From NCBI GenBank assembly GCA_914767715.1, contig OU612065.1:28334001-28398000 (forward strand): a stretch of 64,000 nucleotides of DNA. Reading direction: 5' to 3'. The notes below the pieces were generated by a model. The model made no database searches. It worked only from the letters and a program-made list of their open reading frames with translations, and had not been told where the DNA came from. Each line of letters begins with the position of its first letter. Within the stretch, counting starts at the first letter, position 1. The position numbers and the translations under genes are program-made. The DNA comes from Membranipora membranacea (taxonomy: Eukaryota; Bryozoa; Gymnolaemata; Cheilostomatida; Membraniporidae). This document shows, piece after piece, positions 10,701 to 23,000 of the stretch.

Positions 10701-13700
10701 TAATGGAAATAATAAAACAACATTAGGTTGTTATTTATAAGACTGCCGCCACCAGCATTTCTCCAGCCTATATTTTGAAAGTAGAATTTGTAGCATTGGG
10801 TTGCAAAAAAGACGATTGCCCCGGTTTAGTGAGTGGTGTGGATTTCCCTATCTAACTTTTCAAAAGTCCTGTACTTGATTCGTCCATTAGTAGTAGAAAA
10901 ATCAGGTACTGTGGGGTCTTTCAATTAAAAACTGCCAAAATCACTTTCTGATCGCATCCTAGCTGAGTGGGCAAGACCTGCTAGGGGTCTTGTTCCCATA
11001 TCGCCCACTCATTCATGGAACTATATATATTCTGAGTGAATGCTTTGGAACGGGAGACTGAATGAGCAATAATTTTGAGCGAAGATTAAGCTCAAAATGC
11101 CTGCTCTAATTGAAAGACCCTCCCCCCCTGGCTAACTCAATGCTACAAACACATGCATGTTTACATGTTTTCAAGAGCTTAACTCACATTAGAGAGGGCA
11201 ATCAGCATTCTCATAAAGTGACCGGAGGTGTCACCTTGCATATGCTGTTCGATGGTGGCATGATAGTCTGTAAAACAACAACAAGGTCTCAGTAAATGCA
11301 CAATGTAAAAAATAACACACCAAGATATAGATTCCTCATATGGGTAAATCAAAACTAAGATGGGACCATTTTAGAGTCACCCTCTTTGAAGGCTATTGCA
11401 AATTTGCAATGAAAATTGTACTATTTTGCTCACATCAATGTTGGAATAGATAAATTTACCCATCAATGAGAAATCTCATATATTGGTGCTTATTTTTTTG
11501 CTATCAATGTCACACAATACTTACATTAGCCAAAGCGACCATCAATCTACAAAAATGCCCTGATGTGTCGCCTTTGATATCATTCTCAATTGTCCGCCTA
11601 TATTCTAAAAAGTCAGATGCAGATATGCAAAGTATGATTCAAGTTTCTCCTTATAAAATAAACATATAATTATAAAAGATATGACATATATTTGACACAA
11701 CCTACACTTTTTTTGATCCAACATCAAACGTAAATACAGGTTACACGGGTCATTGACAGCTGCACAATCAATCGACTCACCCCAACAATAACACATAAAC
11801 ATTCAAGTGCAGAGAAAAACGTTATTATTATGAAAAGGACAAACCAGTACAGCAATGCATGTTTTTCCTTTTTAGAATAGATTTAGCTAAGCACATGGCT
11901 TTTTCATTGAAATGCATTTTTCCTTCAATGTTCCTAACACATTGGACAGGGATGTTAATATTAGTAACTGGGAAGTTTACTTCCTGTATTAAATAAAGTA
12001 ATCTTACGTTCTCTATAGTGTACGGAGAGTTGTCTCATCTGAGTGTTAGTTCTCGTACATAATATCTCTATCAATACATCCTCATCGGTTCCAGCACCCT
12101 ACAATGAGCCAATCACAACATGTCAGGGTCAGGTCAAAGGTCACGGAGTTTGGTGAGTATGGATTAAAGAAGGTTGATTTAAATCAGATGACATATCACA
12201 CGCCACATCCCGAAGTATGGGCGGTGAAATACTAGTTGCCTTAGGGGCTAGGCTGCAATATCTGCGCCCATTTGCTCTCAGTTTGCAGGCAGGTCGGAGC
12301 ACATCTGGGGGTCCAACCAAACCCCAGTAGTCAGTAGACTTCAGTGGGAATCGAACCCACGACCTTCAACATTTGCATGCTGAAGGGACTGCGCTCTAGG
12401 CGCTCTAGGCGCTCTAACCATCCGAGCTACCTCCTACTCCTGGAGTAAGTATGGGAGGGGTTATGGTGTGTCATTAGCGCTGCTCACCAAAGTCAAGGCT
12501 CATAAAATGTGGCAGATTTAGGTGGTCAAAATCGGATAAAGGAAGAGAATAAGATGGAGTTTGATGACTGGAGGTGACATCAAAGCCACAATAATAGTTA
12601 TAAATGTTGTTTTACTAGGTTTATCCAATGAAGGGAGTTCATTGGTTTATCATTAGTGAGTCTGGGTGAAAATTACTCTACCTGAATCACAGACTGAAAA
12701 AACTATTATCTGCAGGAAACAGAATATATCAGCGACCTAAGAAGACAGGAACAACACAGGCTGATCAAGTCCACAAGCCATTCATTCAAACATATTCATA
12801 TGTATCCGAGAAAGATTGATGATGTTCTTATGGAGAGGAGGAAGCGAAGACAAAAATCCCCAGGACTTCATAGAAATTATATTACGGATGGTGGACATCA
12901 CACATTTTATCATCCGATCACCATATCTGTCTAACAACAACAATGGGGGGGGGGGGGGGAATAAATACCTATATTTGGAGTTTAGTACATTATTGATTGT
13001 GACATTCACCAAGCCCTAACATGGGAAACTAAGGGATGGTTAACACAGTTTGAGGAGGAAAGTTAGGAGATGCTATATTAATCTTGTCAAATTATCTGCT
13101 GATAATCGCTACATACCGCTATGGCTTTGTTGAGTAGATACGCTTCATATTCTTCTGGTGTCATCATCAGACCGACGGCGATGGACTCAAAGTCTCCGCC
13201 TAACTTTCCTCTCATGTCCAATATCAGGTCCTAAACATAAAACAATAATGAAGTAGTAAAAGTGGGTTAAGTTAGCTTTACGTACAACTGGCATATGACA
13301 TCGAAACTGTCATCATGTTCACTCACAAGATGAGTGCAGTGCAGCTCATATTTTCATTGATTACATTGCTGAGTACAAGGTAGTGAGGTTATAGCTTCAC
13401 TTGTGTAGTGGTATGCTTTTATTACTGACTTCCTAGATTCAAACCAATGTTTTTTTTATTCTGCTTAAAGGATGGATATAAAAGAATGATTGTCATGGTA
13501 AGAAACAAAAACTACAGTATAATACGCAAGAGAACAGCTAGATAATCCAGGGACTAGAGTGACAGCTGCCCCACTGTTTAATTCATTGTTTACACCCGTC
13601 CTAGCTCGCTCAAAATTATTGACAGCAACAGGTTTTTAAAAGCAGATATTACTGAAACCACTCAGACCATCAACAGAGTAATTAATTATTAATAATGCTA

Positions 13701-15643
13701 AATGTCACCTTTCCTGGAATTTGAAAGAAGTGAAATCCATTGTTTGAAGAAATGACCACTATGGAATTGGATATTTACTGTGAAGGCGTGTCTTACCCCC
13801 TCTTACCTTGCCATACATGGTCTTGTACATAAGTCTGATTTTCTGTCTCTGAGCATTACTTCGATGAGGTATAATGTTTATGAGGATAGTCTCATTTATA
13901 AAACTGCTTTTCAGGCAGTTTTTTATCTGCGTAGCGTCCGCCTCAGCATTGAATCCTGATGTTAATGGTTTAACTGTTCCAGAGTCCTGCGGAAATATCA
14001 ATACATTTTATTATTGCTATTATGGTTTCTTCATCCAGTCATCTTTTTTACTAAGCTTTCCTTATATTTTATCAGAGATATCAAAGTTTTAGTACAAATC
14101 TCAGATACTGCTGGTACACCATTAGTATAGAGACCCCACCACTAAACTCCATAGCAGTCTGCAGTAATAAAATTCCAAACCTGTTGAGCTTTTCATCACT
14201 TGGCAGGCATTACTATTATAGTTTTGCCACTATTATAGTTTTCCCACTCACTAAGAGCCCATCATAATCCTGTGATCTTGACTGATGCTCGATCAGCTAA
14301 TCATGACCAATTTATTGATCATCCTGAGGGGGATTTAATATTTTCCCTTGATGAATTGATTGATGATTGAACCTGATGAGGAAGAATTAAGGCATTCATG
14401 ATGGATATGAGTTACTGTGTGTGTGGAAAACAAGGCGAAGTTTAGATGTGTGAGCAATTGATATTTACTTACACCAGGCTTCTTGGCATGCTCATAGTAT
14501 GGTGTAGAGTTTGAATCAACTGATTTATCTGTAATGAATACAACACGATATAATAATCCTAATGGTCAAACGCTTATCCCAAACCTGTGCAAAGTTATAC
14601 CACAGTATTTATAAATGGACCAAGATTTCGGGTATCTAACACAAAGGGTGTTTTGATATTTTACAAATAAACCAGGAAAAATTTAGTTCTAAGCATTTGA
14701 TAATGGAGAATCATCTTAAATGCTGTATGGTAGATCTTGAACGGATGTTTGCTTTATGAAGGTAAGAACATGTAATGGGAGTAAGTTGTACTCAGTAATA
14801 GTGATGCCGAGTGTGACATCCCCATGATCGAGGGCTGAAATGTCAGTAATCGCTTTTTAAGACAGATAATGTTCCCCACCAACAAATCCAGTTAATTAAT
14901 TCATAAAATTTTGCATTTAGAATGGGAGTTGCGAAATATATATCTGGCATTGACCCACCTTTAGGTTGACTTGGAGTTGGTTTAGGGTGAGGTTGTTGCG
15001 CTGGTCTTGCTGGTGCTGAGGCTGGTGGAGCACTTGCTCCTGATGGATAGGAGGCACCACCAGCGCCTCCTGAGGGATAAGAGCTTGGGCTAAGTGCAGC
15101 GGGAGCTCCACCTGATGGATATGGTGCTGCTCCACCTGATGGATATGGTGCTGCTCCACCTGATGGATACGGCGCTGTGCCACCTGCTCCCGGATATGGC
15201 GCTGCTCCAGCTGCTCCTGGATAGGGTGCTACTCCAGCTGCTCCTGGATATGGCGCTGCTCCACCTGGAGGGGGTCCTCCCGGATAAGGAGCACCTCCAC
15301 CTCCTCCTGGATAGGGTGCACCACCTTGAGGGGGACCTCCTGGATACGGAGCTTGACCTCCAGGGTAAGGAGCCGCGCCACCACTGGGGTATGGAGATTG
15401 TCCAGGCATTGGCATACCACCTGCCGGAGGGTATCCGGCTTGAGGTGGATATCCTGGCTGTGCTGGATAAGGCTGTGCAGCATAGGGTAGTCCAGCAGGT
15501 GCTGGGGCTGGCTGAGGCATTCCTCCTTGTGATGGGTAAGCTCCAGGCTGAGGCATACCTCCACCAGCTGGAGGTGGATATCCTCCTGCCTGTGGGTAGC
15601 CTGGTCCAGGGGGATAACCTCCCCCTCCATAAGGATAGCTCAT
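7758..15643 (-). CDS. Annexin with long Pro/Gly/Tyr-rich N-terminal tail (A7/A11-like), 11 coding exons plus one alternative
   Basis: Calcium-dependent phospholipid-binding protein of membrane trafficking and repair. Coding exons in gene order: 15643-14959, 14528-14473, 13986-13807, 13230-13117, 12098-12008, one of two alternatives (11604-11525 or 11267-11188), 10175-10119, 9733-9544, 9111-9053, 8743-8615, 7817-7758. All junctions are GT..AG and the sum, 1701 nt, gives 566 residues plus stop. Residues 1-228 are a tail of PYPGG/PYPSG and YPP repeats, like the ALG-2-binding tails of annexins A7 and A11. Four annexin repeats follow: repeat 1 (about 257-330) lacks the GxGT loop; repeat 2 has GAGTDED (346); repeat 3 KIGTDES; repeat 4 GLGTNEK with Asn for Asp. 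ATG lies 5 nt after a CTACAG acceptor, so an upstream non-coding exon exists but was not located. Confidence 0.93.
8050..8608. repeat. Foldback: about 75-80 bp inverted arms with a G-rich core
   Basis: Arm 8050-8130 and arm 8527-8608 are imperfect inverted copies sharing AGCCTGG, a GGGGGTGGGTGG core and CCTGGGT/CACCCAGG. They bracket about 400 nt, all inside the last annexin intron (7818-8614). The right arm ends about 6 nt from the exon 10 donor. A shorter palindrome (ACCAAGGA/TCCTTGGT) lies inside at about 8220. Confidence 0.65.
10914..11120. mobile_element. MITE-like element with 14-bp terminal inverted repeats
   Basis: GGGTCTTTCAATTA at 10914-10927 is repeated inverted at 11107-11120. 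Inside, TGAGTGGGC at 10964 pairs with GCCCACTCA at 11003, and CAAGACC with GGTCTTG, so the element folds on itself. No open frame and no clear target duplication. It sits in the annexin intron 68 nt from exon 6b. Confidence 0.6.
11188..11267 (-). CDS. Annexin alternative exon 6b
   Basis: 80 nt between acceptor GTTTTACAG and donor GTGAGT, encoding HYHATIEQHMQ, GDTSGHFMR and IALSN. It replaces exon 6a in repeat 2. Using both exons shifts frame (160 nt) and reaches a TGA inside 6b; using neither also shifts frame. So exactly one must be chosen per transcript. Confidence 0.87.
11525..11604 (-). CDS. Annexin alternative exon 6a
   Basis: 80 nt between acceptor CTTTTTAG and donor GTAAGT. Read in the frame set by the preceding exon it encodes 27 residues (first codon split) from QYRRTIENDIK through GDTSGHFCR to VALAN, the second half of annexin repeat 2 with its calcium-loop segment. 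It is identical to exon 6b at 15 of 27 residues and has exactly the same length and phase. Exon 6b lies 257 nt downstream. Confidence 0.85.
12195..12440 (-). mobile_element. tRNA-derived SINE in an annexin intron
   Basis: On the minus strand the head reads GGTAGCTCGGATGGTTAGAG (A box) and, after an anticodon-arm-like CTTCAGCATGC segment, GTGGGTTCGATTCCCAC (B box and T arm). A 9-bp phrase (GCGCTCTAG) is triplicated just after the A box, which would break tRNA folding. A non-tRNA body of about 140 nt follows. This is a transposed copy, not a functional tRNA gene. Confidence 0.75.
12945..12959 (+). repeat. Poly-G tract (15 G)
   Basis: Uninterrupted run of 15 G in an annexin intron. Similar pure runs occur at 50171-50186 (16 C), 52428-52442 (15 G) and 56945-56956 (12 G). 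Confidence 0.9.
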
Positions 15644-15648
15644 GACTT

Positions 15649-18600
15649 CTGTAGAAAAAAGACAGTTTAGCTCGTCAGATTGTTGTAGTGATAAATGACC
15701 CGTCTTCTACACTGTGGCATTGATATGTAGTATTTTTCATTACGACAAATGAAGTGAGATCATGGAAAAAAACCCAAGGAAGGAAAGTTCTTATAGTAAG
15801 TGTCAAGTAACTTTCACACACATGGTTCCAAGGCTAGCAATACTACTATGGGGAAGGAAAATGACCTATGGAAGGCAATTGTCACATTATTATGATTAAA
15901 TTGAATATTGATAGGAAGCAAGATGATAATTAATTGAACAATCCAGTGATGTTAGTGAGAATCAGCAACACCAAGTATCAGTAAGCTTATATACAAGCAA
16001 AGCAGCTTTTCAATTAGTCAAGAAGAATGAGTAGGCTACAAATAAAAAGAAATCACACAACACATGTCATTGATTAGCCTTTGAAAATGAAACTACCAAG
16101 CCAAGGATTAATCTTCAACTAAATCAATCCTCAATATTTATTCTATATGTACGAAAGCAATGATGTTAGTCCTCTCGATAGCCTTACTTTGACTTGTGCT
16201 TGACTGTGGCTCAGAAAGGAAGAGAAAATCCCAGTTGTTGTGTTGTTCCCTTGTTTTCTTCTCAATTGAGTTTGTAACCCAATTTTCCTAATAATTAGCT
16301 CTAAAACTGTTTGTTATGATAAAATTTGTGGGGCGTTAGGATGAACATTCCTTCTATTATCCTGATTACCGCTATAGGTCAAGGCCGCTATATGATGTCA
16401 GAATTGTAGCCCTTTTTCTCATGACAAAGTCTGTCAATATAGAGGGTTTATGCTCACGAGACCTGCATTTGGAATTGGTATTTATTATGAGGCTACTAGA
16501 ACACTGTCATCGTGTGGACAGAGACATGTACACAACACAGACATGCTCAGTCATTCTTGATCCAATATCCTGCAGTCACAATATCAAACACTGAGGATAT
16601 TGGTCATTGATATATTCCTGCAGGCAACAGTAAGTAGCTGGGTTCTGTGAAATGGGTTTATTATTTCATAAAAATAAGAATCATGAATGACTGGATTCAA
16701 TCATCAATGCTGATGATGATCTGGAGTTACAAACCACTGCTGCTCTGAATACTTACTTTCCAAAAATGATGTCCATTATCATGGACATGGATCATAGAAA
16801 TTGACAAGGTGACTGCTTGTTACTCCAGATGTTCATTTTGGAGGGAGGGGGAAGCGGGTTTGACCATGTACATTGGCAAAGTATACATACATGCCAAGTT
16901 GTTGTATTTGTAACTTCAGGTATCTGTTTGGGGATGGAGGTGGTTGATGGTGGTGGTTGATCATGGACCAAGGACAGGGTTTGGGCGTGTCTGTGAAGTG
17001 TTAGTCAGTGGATATTTGTTTGTTGCTAGACCATTTTAGAACGTTTCAGCCTAATTGCTCGTAAAGTAACAAACTCCCGATACAATACTGCATTTCTTGT
17101 TTAAATACTGAGTTTCAAGCCACAAGGCTCACCCCTTCCTCATTGAATATACCACTTGTCAGGTATGAATGCCCGTGCATGTTTCTCATGTTCAGGCAAG
17201 GGTTGTATCCAATGTTGAAACCTCCCAACGCACAAACGTATGTAAGTCCCAGTTGACCAGAAGTTCAGACATGGATGTTGTAACCAGAGTGCTGGGTAAT
17301 ATCTGATCTATATGTCACTGGATGGAACGAAATGGCGAGTTCCCATACGTATACATTTCCTTGACCAGGGGTCAAGACACTAGGTGATCAAATCAGAGCA
17401 GCAGAGAGTCGAAATCTTTCCTGCGCATTGGTTGGATGATAGCATAGGCTAAATGTCACACCGGTTTATCCATCTGATCGCACTCACAACACAATATATC
17501 AAAAAAAATTCGATCATCGCAGCTGGAACATATTCAATTGTGTCATAATTCAAATATTTTGAAGTTGCAAAGCATGTAATGAAAATTTCTGAAATTTGCA
17601 TAAATTCAAGTTAACCCTAGGGCTGCAGAATTTCCCAAATATGTGTAACCCATCGCCTCTGACCATTGTCTTTGTGATGGAAATTTCATTCATTACCACC
17701 CTACACAAATTTAATTTCATCTGCACCTAGCATTCCTAAATCTTAACCACTGTTGGGGGACATCTACACAACATTAGTCATCTGCTCCATGAAGAATCAA
17801 TTGGCTTTTTTTCAAATATTCTTATCCTTTGAAATACTTCAGTCAGCAATCGGGAGGATAAATAATCATACAAAATCCAGTGATCTGCATTAGCCATACC
17901 CTGTGGTGTCACTCATTCTACCAACATAACCCTCACAAAAATTAGTAATATAAATGTTAATCAATTATCAGCGCTGGGTCAGACGACTTAGTTTACAAAA
18001 TCCTAAATTCCTAGAAAATTAATTATGTCCTTTGCTCTACTTGTGCTTTGCATTCTCCTATGAAAATCACACGAAACGAACATGTTTGCCTGGTTTACAC
18101 GCTCAAACTATGTCGGTATAGCTGGTAGTAGCATTTCATTATCAACAACTTTCCCCACAGTTTGAGCGGTTTGCTGGAATGGAAGGGTGGAGGAATTTGT
18201 ATTTGCCATCAGGTAACCTAATTTATTGTTCATGTATCAACAGCAAAGACAACAGTCTGCAATCAAAATCTTACTTAGCCAGATAATGATTTATGGCTGT
18301 GGATACGCTGATATGGTAACCGAAATTCAAATTGCTTTATCTTTACCAATAATGATGTTATATATGAATAGATAGTACCATGAAGGAAATACCAAGCAAC
18401 CTGATTATGGATGGATACACTTACGGGTTGTTGCTCATATAAATCAAATCCTATCCTATGTATCAATTATAATTTTGGTCTGACTTTTCTACTATTCACA
18501 TTACACCTTGGGGACACAAAAGGTTACTGTATACAGTGAGATGATGCGCCTGTAACCACCTTACAGATCTTGTCACATTTCTTTTCAACACTAATGTAGC

Positions 18601-20078
18601 GCATAAATTGTCTCATCATGCCACAGGTGGGTTGGAATGAGTTAAATTAAAAACTCATCTGTCCATCTAAATTCAAAGTCAATCGATGTCACTGTGCGAA
18701 ATGAATCCACACACCCCTCCCCCACCCCTCATTCGTTTCAAAATGATAGATGGCAATATACATTCTGCTCCCTGCCTGAGCAACCAACTCTCTCGTATAC
18801 TCAGAACATTTATTTTCTCACATTTTTCCAATATAGACACATCGATTCTTTGTTAATGAAAAGCCTATATCATTATTATGCCCAATAAGATTGAAACTTT
18901 TTGCGCTTCGGCCATTTTTCAAACTCATATAGCACCCTACCTAGCATGACAGGGCCATGGAGATTAAGAGGCTTCTGTTCTATGCTTAAGAGAGCGTAAT
19001 TACCCCTTGGTCATAATTTCATGCTCAGCTGCGTATGTTACTGCAGTATTGTGTCAAGCTGGTGATGGTTGCCAGGCACAAAATGACCTCAGGGAAAAAA
19101 ACAGAAATTCTTCAAGATTTCTTCATAACAGTCTCCGCTCTGTACTGCACATAGTAAATCACACACTGTGCGGCCAGCCAGTGTCAGGTGTCTTCAACCA
19201 CGACTCACATCCTACGACTTAAATATCGGAGGATCCTTGTTGAGTAATGATTACACCAGACACAGCTCTCGTTATTCAAATCTTCCTATTGCAGATATAT
19301 CACTAAGCGGGGAACTAAAACTCATATCACATGTGAACGCAGCCCCGATATTGTGCTGCTGTGATTAAAGACTTGGACACATTATTTGTGGTGGTCCAAA
19401 AAAGATAGTTTGGTATTATCTGAATTATGTGAGAGGACTGATGGGGTCTGGAACGTCTTCTCAGGCTTGGTGCTGTAGCAGAAAACATAGGATCTCATCA
19501 CTAAACGTAAGTTCACCTTTACAGGTTAATTTTGACCCCTTCATAGTTCACCATTTATTCACCTAAGATAAGATAACTTTTATTGGTAAACTTTGAGTTA
19601 CAATAGGGTTAACAGAGCCATGGCCTGAACTGACAGTCCTCAACCACAGGATAGACTGGATTTTAATGAAGTTATCTGTTGATAATATTGTACTTAAGGC
19701 CATCATTGCATAAAAATGTGTTGAAACGGCTTAGACGGAATTACCTGAAAATATTTCACTGAAATATCCACAATTTGGTTAACTCTCCCAGCAACCAGAT
19801 CGAGATGGTTATAAAGGACTGTCAATGCGACATTCTTGAAAATGGTACTGATGTGTTGACTGACTTCTGAAATGCCATGCAGCATTCCGAATCAGCAATC
19901 CATCATATGTTAGCTAAAGTGCAAAACAAGCATCGAATACCCACTTTAAATGTCAGCCGAAGATATTTAAATACAGCTAAACAGCAGTTTATTAACTGCC
20001 TAAGTCATCAGTTTGCATCTCCTGTTACCCGTATTTTTTCTTGCTGTTGTTCTTATCATTGTTAAACTTTTCTTGCAG
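15649..20078. other. Intergenic stretch between divergent annexin and STYXL1-like genes
   Basis: The two genes point away from each other, and both begin coding just after a splice acceptor, so this interval should hold both promoters and at least one non-coding first exon for each. I could not place them. Only short open frames without recognisable family occur; no tRNA or clear element was seen. Confidence 0.5.
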
Positions 20079-20087
20079 ATTGACCAG

Positions 20088-23000
20088 ATGACAGCAGATG
20101 CCGGTGAGTTGTCTCTCTTGCTTTGTTATGTCAAGTGATAGATTTGGTATTGTTAACTCTGGTGCCTAGGCATCACATCTCACCTCCAAATTTCCAGCTC
20201 TCACACAACTTGCGATAGTCAAAATGCATTGCCACTGCCACACATTATAAATTTCAGTTTTTGACTTGGAAAAATTATCAAGTCAGTATCTTCTCTCAAT
20301 AGGAGTCCTGTTTGTGTCTATCTTATATGGGCGGTGAGCCAGTATCGGCCAATCTAAATTAGCATTGAAATGCACTTGAGTTTTAGTGTGAAGATAGTTT
20401 AGCTCACAAGGGCGATGATTCCTTAATTATACATGTTGACTTATATCATGGATAGGATAATTACAGGTTTTATAACTAAACCAATATTGATATCTAGAAC
20501 TATTCCCTATCTATCCTATGTAATGGTAAAGCTTAGTTATTACCCTCTGTTAAAAGGTAACCAAGGCTTGGCATATAATAGTAGTTATTGGTAACTACAA
20601 CAATACTAAGACTTCATGTATCTTCTCTCCAACTCCTAGGTGCAAGTGCTCTCACATAGGGGGTTTTCGTAAGACTGTCAAACTGCTCTCCCTTAGTGCT
20701 AACTTTTGTAACCCACCCTTGATGTTAAGACTGAAATGACATTTCCTTATTAAAGAATCAGTTTCACAGCACCTTATAAGTTGTGATAGTTGAGGATTGA
20801 CTTACCACAATATAATGCATCGCCATACTTTTTTGGGACCGACATTTTTTAGTCGTCGTCATTGGTTTGACTGAGCAGGCTCCCTAGCTTCCTCAAATTC
20901 CCGACACAAACCCAGCGGCCGCATTAGCTTAGCACATGACTCAGCACTATCTGATCCGTGACAAATGCAAACAGATTTGGTTTTTCCGCCGGAGTATGGT
21001 GAGATATGTTTGAGACACAACAGAATTGCAAGGAGAATCACTTATTACAGGGGCAAATTTGAGCCGAAACGTTTTATTGTGTAACCTATGTACAAGTTTT
21101 CTCAAATTGAATACTATAAATTACTAGTGGTGGTGCGTCAAGAATGATATTATACATGAAACTCCTGCTTTTTCTCGGTAAGCAAAGGTATTAATTTGGT
21201 CAATTGATTGATTAATTTGATCACCACGTTAACGTTTTCTCTTTGTTATTACCTTATTAAGGGTACTTGGATTAGTTATATTGTTATCTGTGGTAATCTT
21301 ATGGATGAGGAAGGTTTTAATGTAGTTATTTGTTGTTAATTACCTGATTATGATAAACACCCACAGCATGGCTGGTCTTCTCAAAAGTATCATCAACATT
21401 CATTACACCGGTTTAGCTATCCATGTTACCCAGGGTACTCACATCCAATACTGTAATTGCAAAATATTTTGACAACAAGAGTGATTTATTGTAAATGATT
21501 AACTTGAGGAGGTTACTTTTATTTTTTTTCTCGATGTTATTTAAAAGTTAACCCACTGGGCTGGTCGATAACATGGTCAATAGTTGAAAAACAGAGGAGT
21601 TCAATAACGGTCTGAAATACTTGGTCAGTGTTCCAATTTGACCCTGATGACCATGATGGTGGGTTGAAATTTCAAACAAAATTGTTTAATTAGTAAAGCT
21701 GTCAACCCTACATACAGCCCACCTAAACTTAATGAGAACTGGTATTTTCAGGCGTTTGCCACCGAGAATATATATATTTTCTGGTCTGAACCACATCAAT
21801 GATGTCTGGCAACTTAATTACTGCACCCATAAAATCGGTTAATGATAGGTTCCGTTTAAGATGTAAAAGTACTCAGGTTTTGCCCCAGTTTTTCATACTT
21901 TTCAAATTCTTAGCTGATGTGTCATAGAAATTCCAATTAAAAATTTTTCTCAAATTGTGACACATAGGAGTGTGCAGGGTGCCAAGTATTTAATCATCAT
22001 GGAAACGTATTATATGCAATGATGATGATTTCCCTGCTTGATATGGTACTTACTGCCCTGCTATGCTCTTGAAATTTGCATAATTATTAATGTTTGTTAT
22101 GTAACATTGTTTTGATCATAGGACTGTTGCATTTTATTTAAATTTGGGCTTTGGGTAGGAGGGGTTGGAAGGGTGGATGGATTATAACATCATTACTGTA
22201 ACTTTGACCTATTAGATCTCTTTTCACTGCACTCAGAGGGACTCTCTAATTGGCCACTTTGCGATTAGAGAGTATCCCCAGAAAGTGGTAATCTGCAGCT
22301 TTTCAGTGGGTCTTTCCTGAATGAAAAGAAAAAAACTGGTCTGTTAAAGTTACAGTTGTACTTTCTGTTTCAATGATCGATAGAGTGACCTTTTTTATAT
22401 TCCCAGCCTCCATTCCCTTCCCAACCAAAAGCCAAAATTAGGGAATGCCGCTGCGTTTGTGATAAAAATGATAGCCTTCCACATCTAGTGAAGCGAAATC
22501 CCTTTGGTTGGTTCCCAATTTGACTCCGCAAGATTAACCTATTAGATTGGTCTCAACAAGCTGGGAGTTATGTTTCATATCTCCCTCCCTGATATCTCGA
22601 TTCCCATACTAAAATCAAATGGTTATTATCTTCCCATTTTTCGTGGGCACAAAACTCCTAAATGCTTTGTTTGTTGTAACCGAGTGGTAGAAGTACAATA
22701 AATCAATCAATTTCAAGATAGTCTCCAGATTTACACTGCATTACTACCATGATTGAATCAAAGCTGTTTTACATTTGTAGATCATGAATGTAAACCAATC
22801 GGGCTCATGGCAAAGCAACTGAAATTGCCTCCCACACAGCGTAATAAGATATCATCATCTGACCTTTACACAGTATTGAATGATGTGAGCAGATACTCAT
22901 GTCACATACACGACCCCCTTTATCTATTATTACTGGACGCCAGAAGTGTGCAACAATATCAGACTAATCACATCCAGAGTGCCTTCCACGTGTCAGCAGT

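Noticed and set aside
12340-12420. Possible tRNA gene from the GGTTCGATTCC box
   Set aside because: The triplicated block and long non-tRNA body show a SINE, not a functional tRNA.
15094-15645. 183-codon plus-strand frame and several others across 14917-15645
   Set aside because: Antisense and out-of-frame shadows of the annexin Pro/Gly tail repeats.
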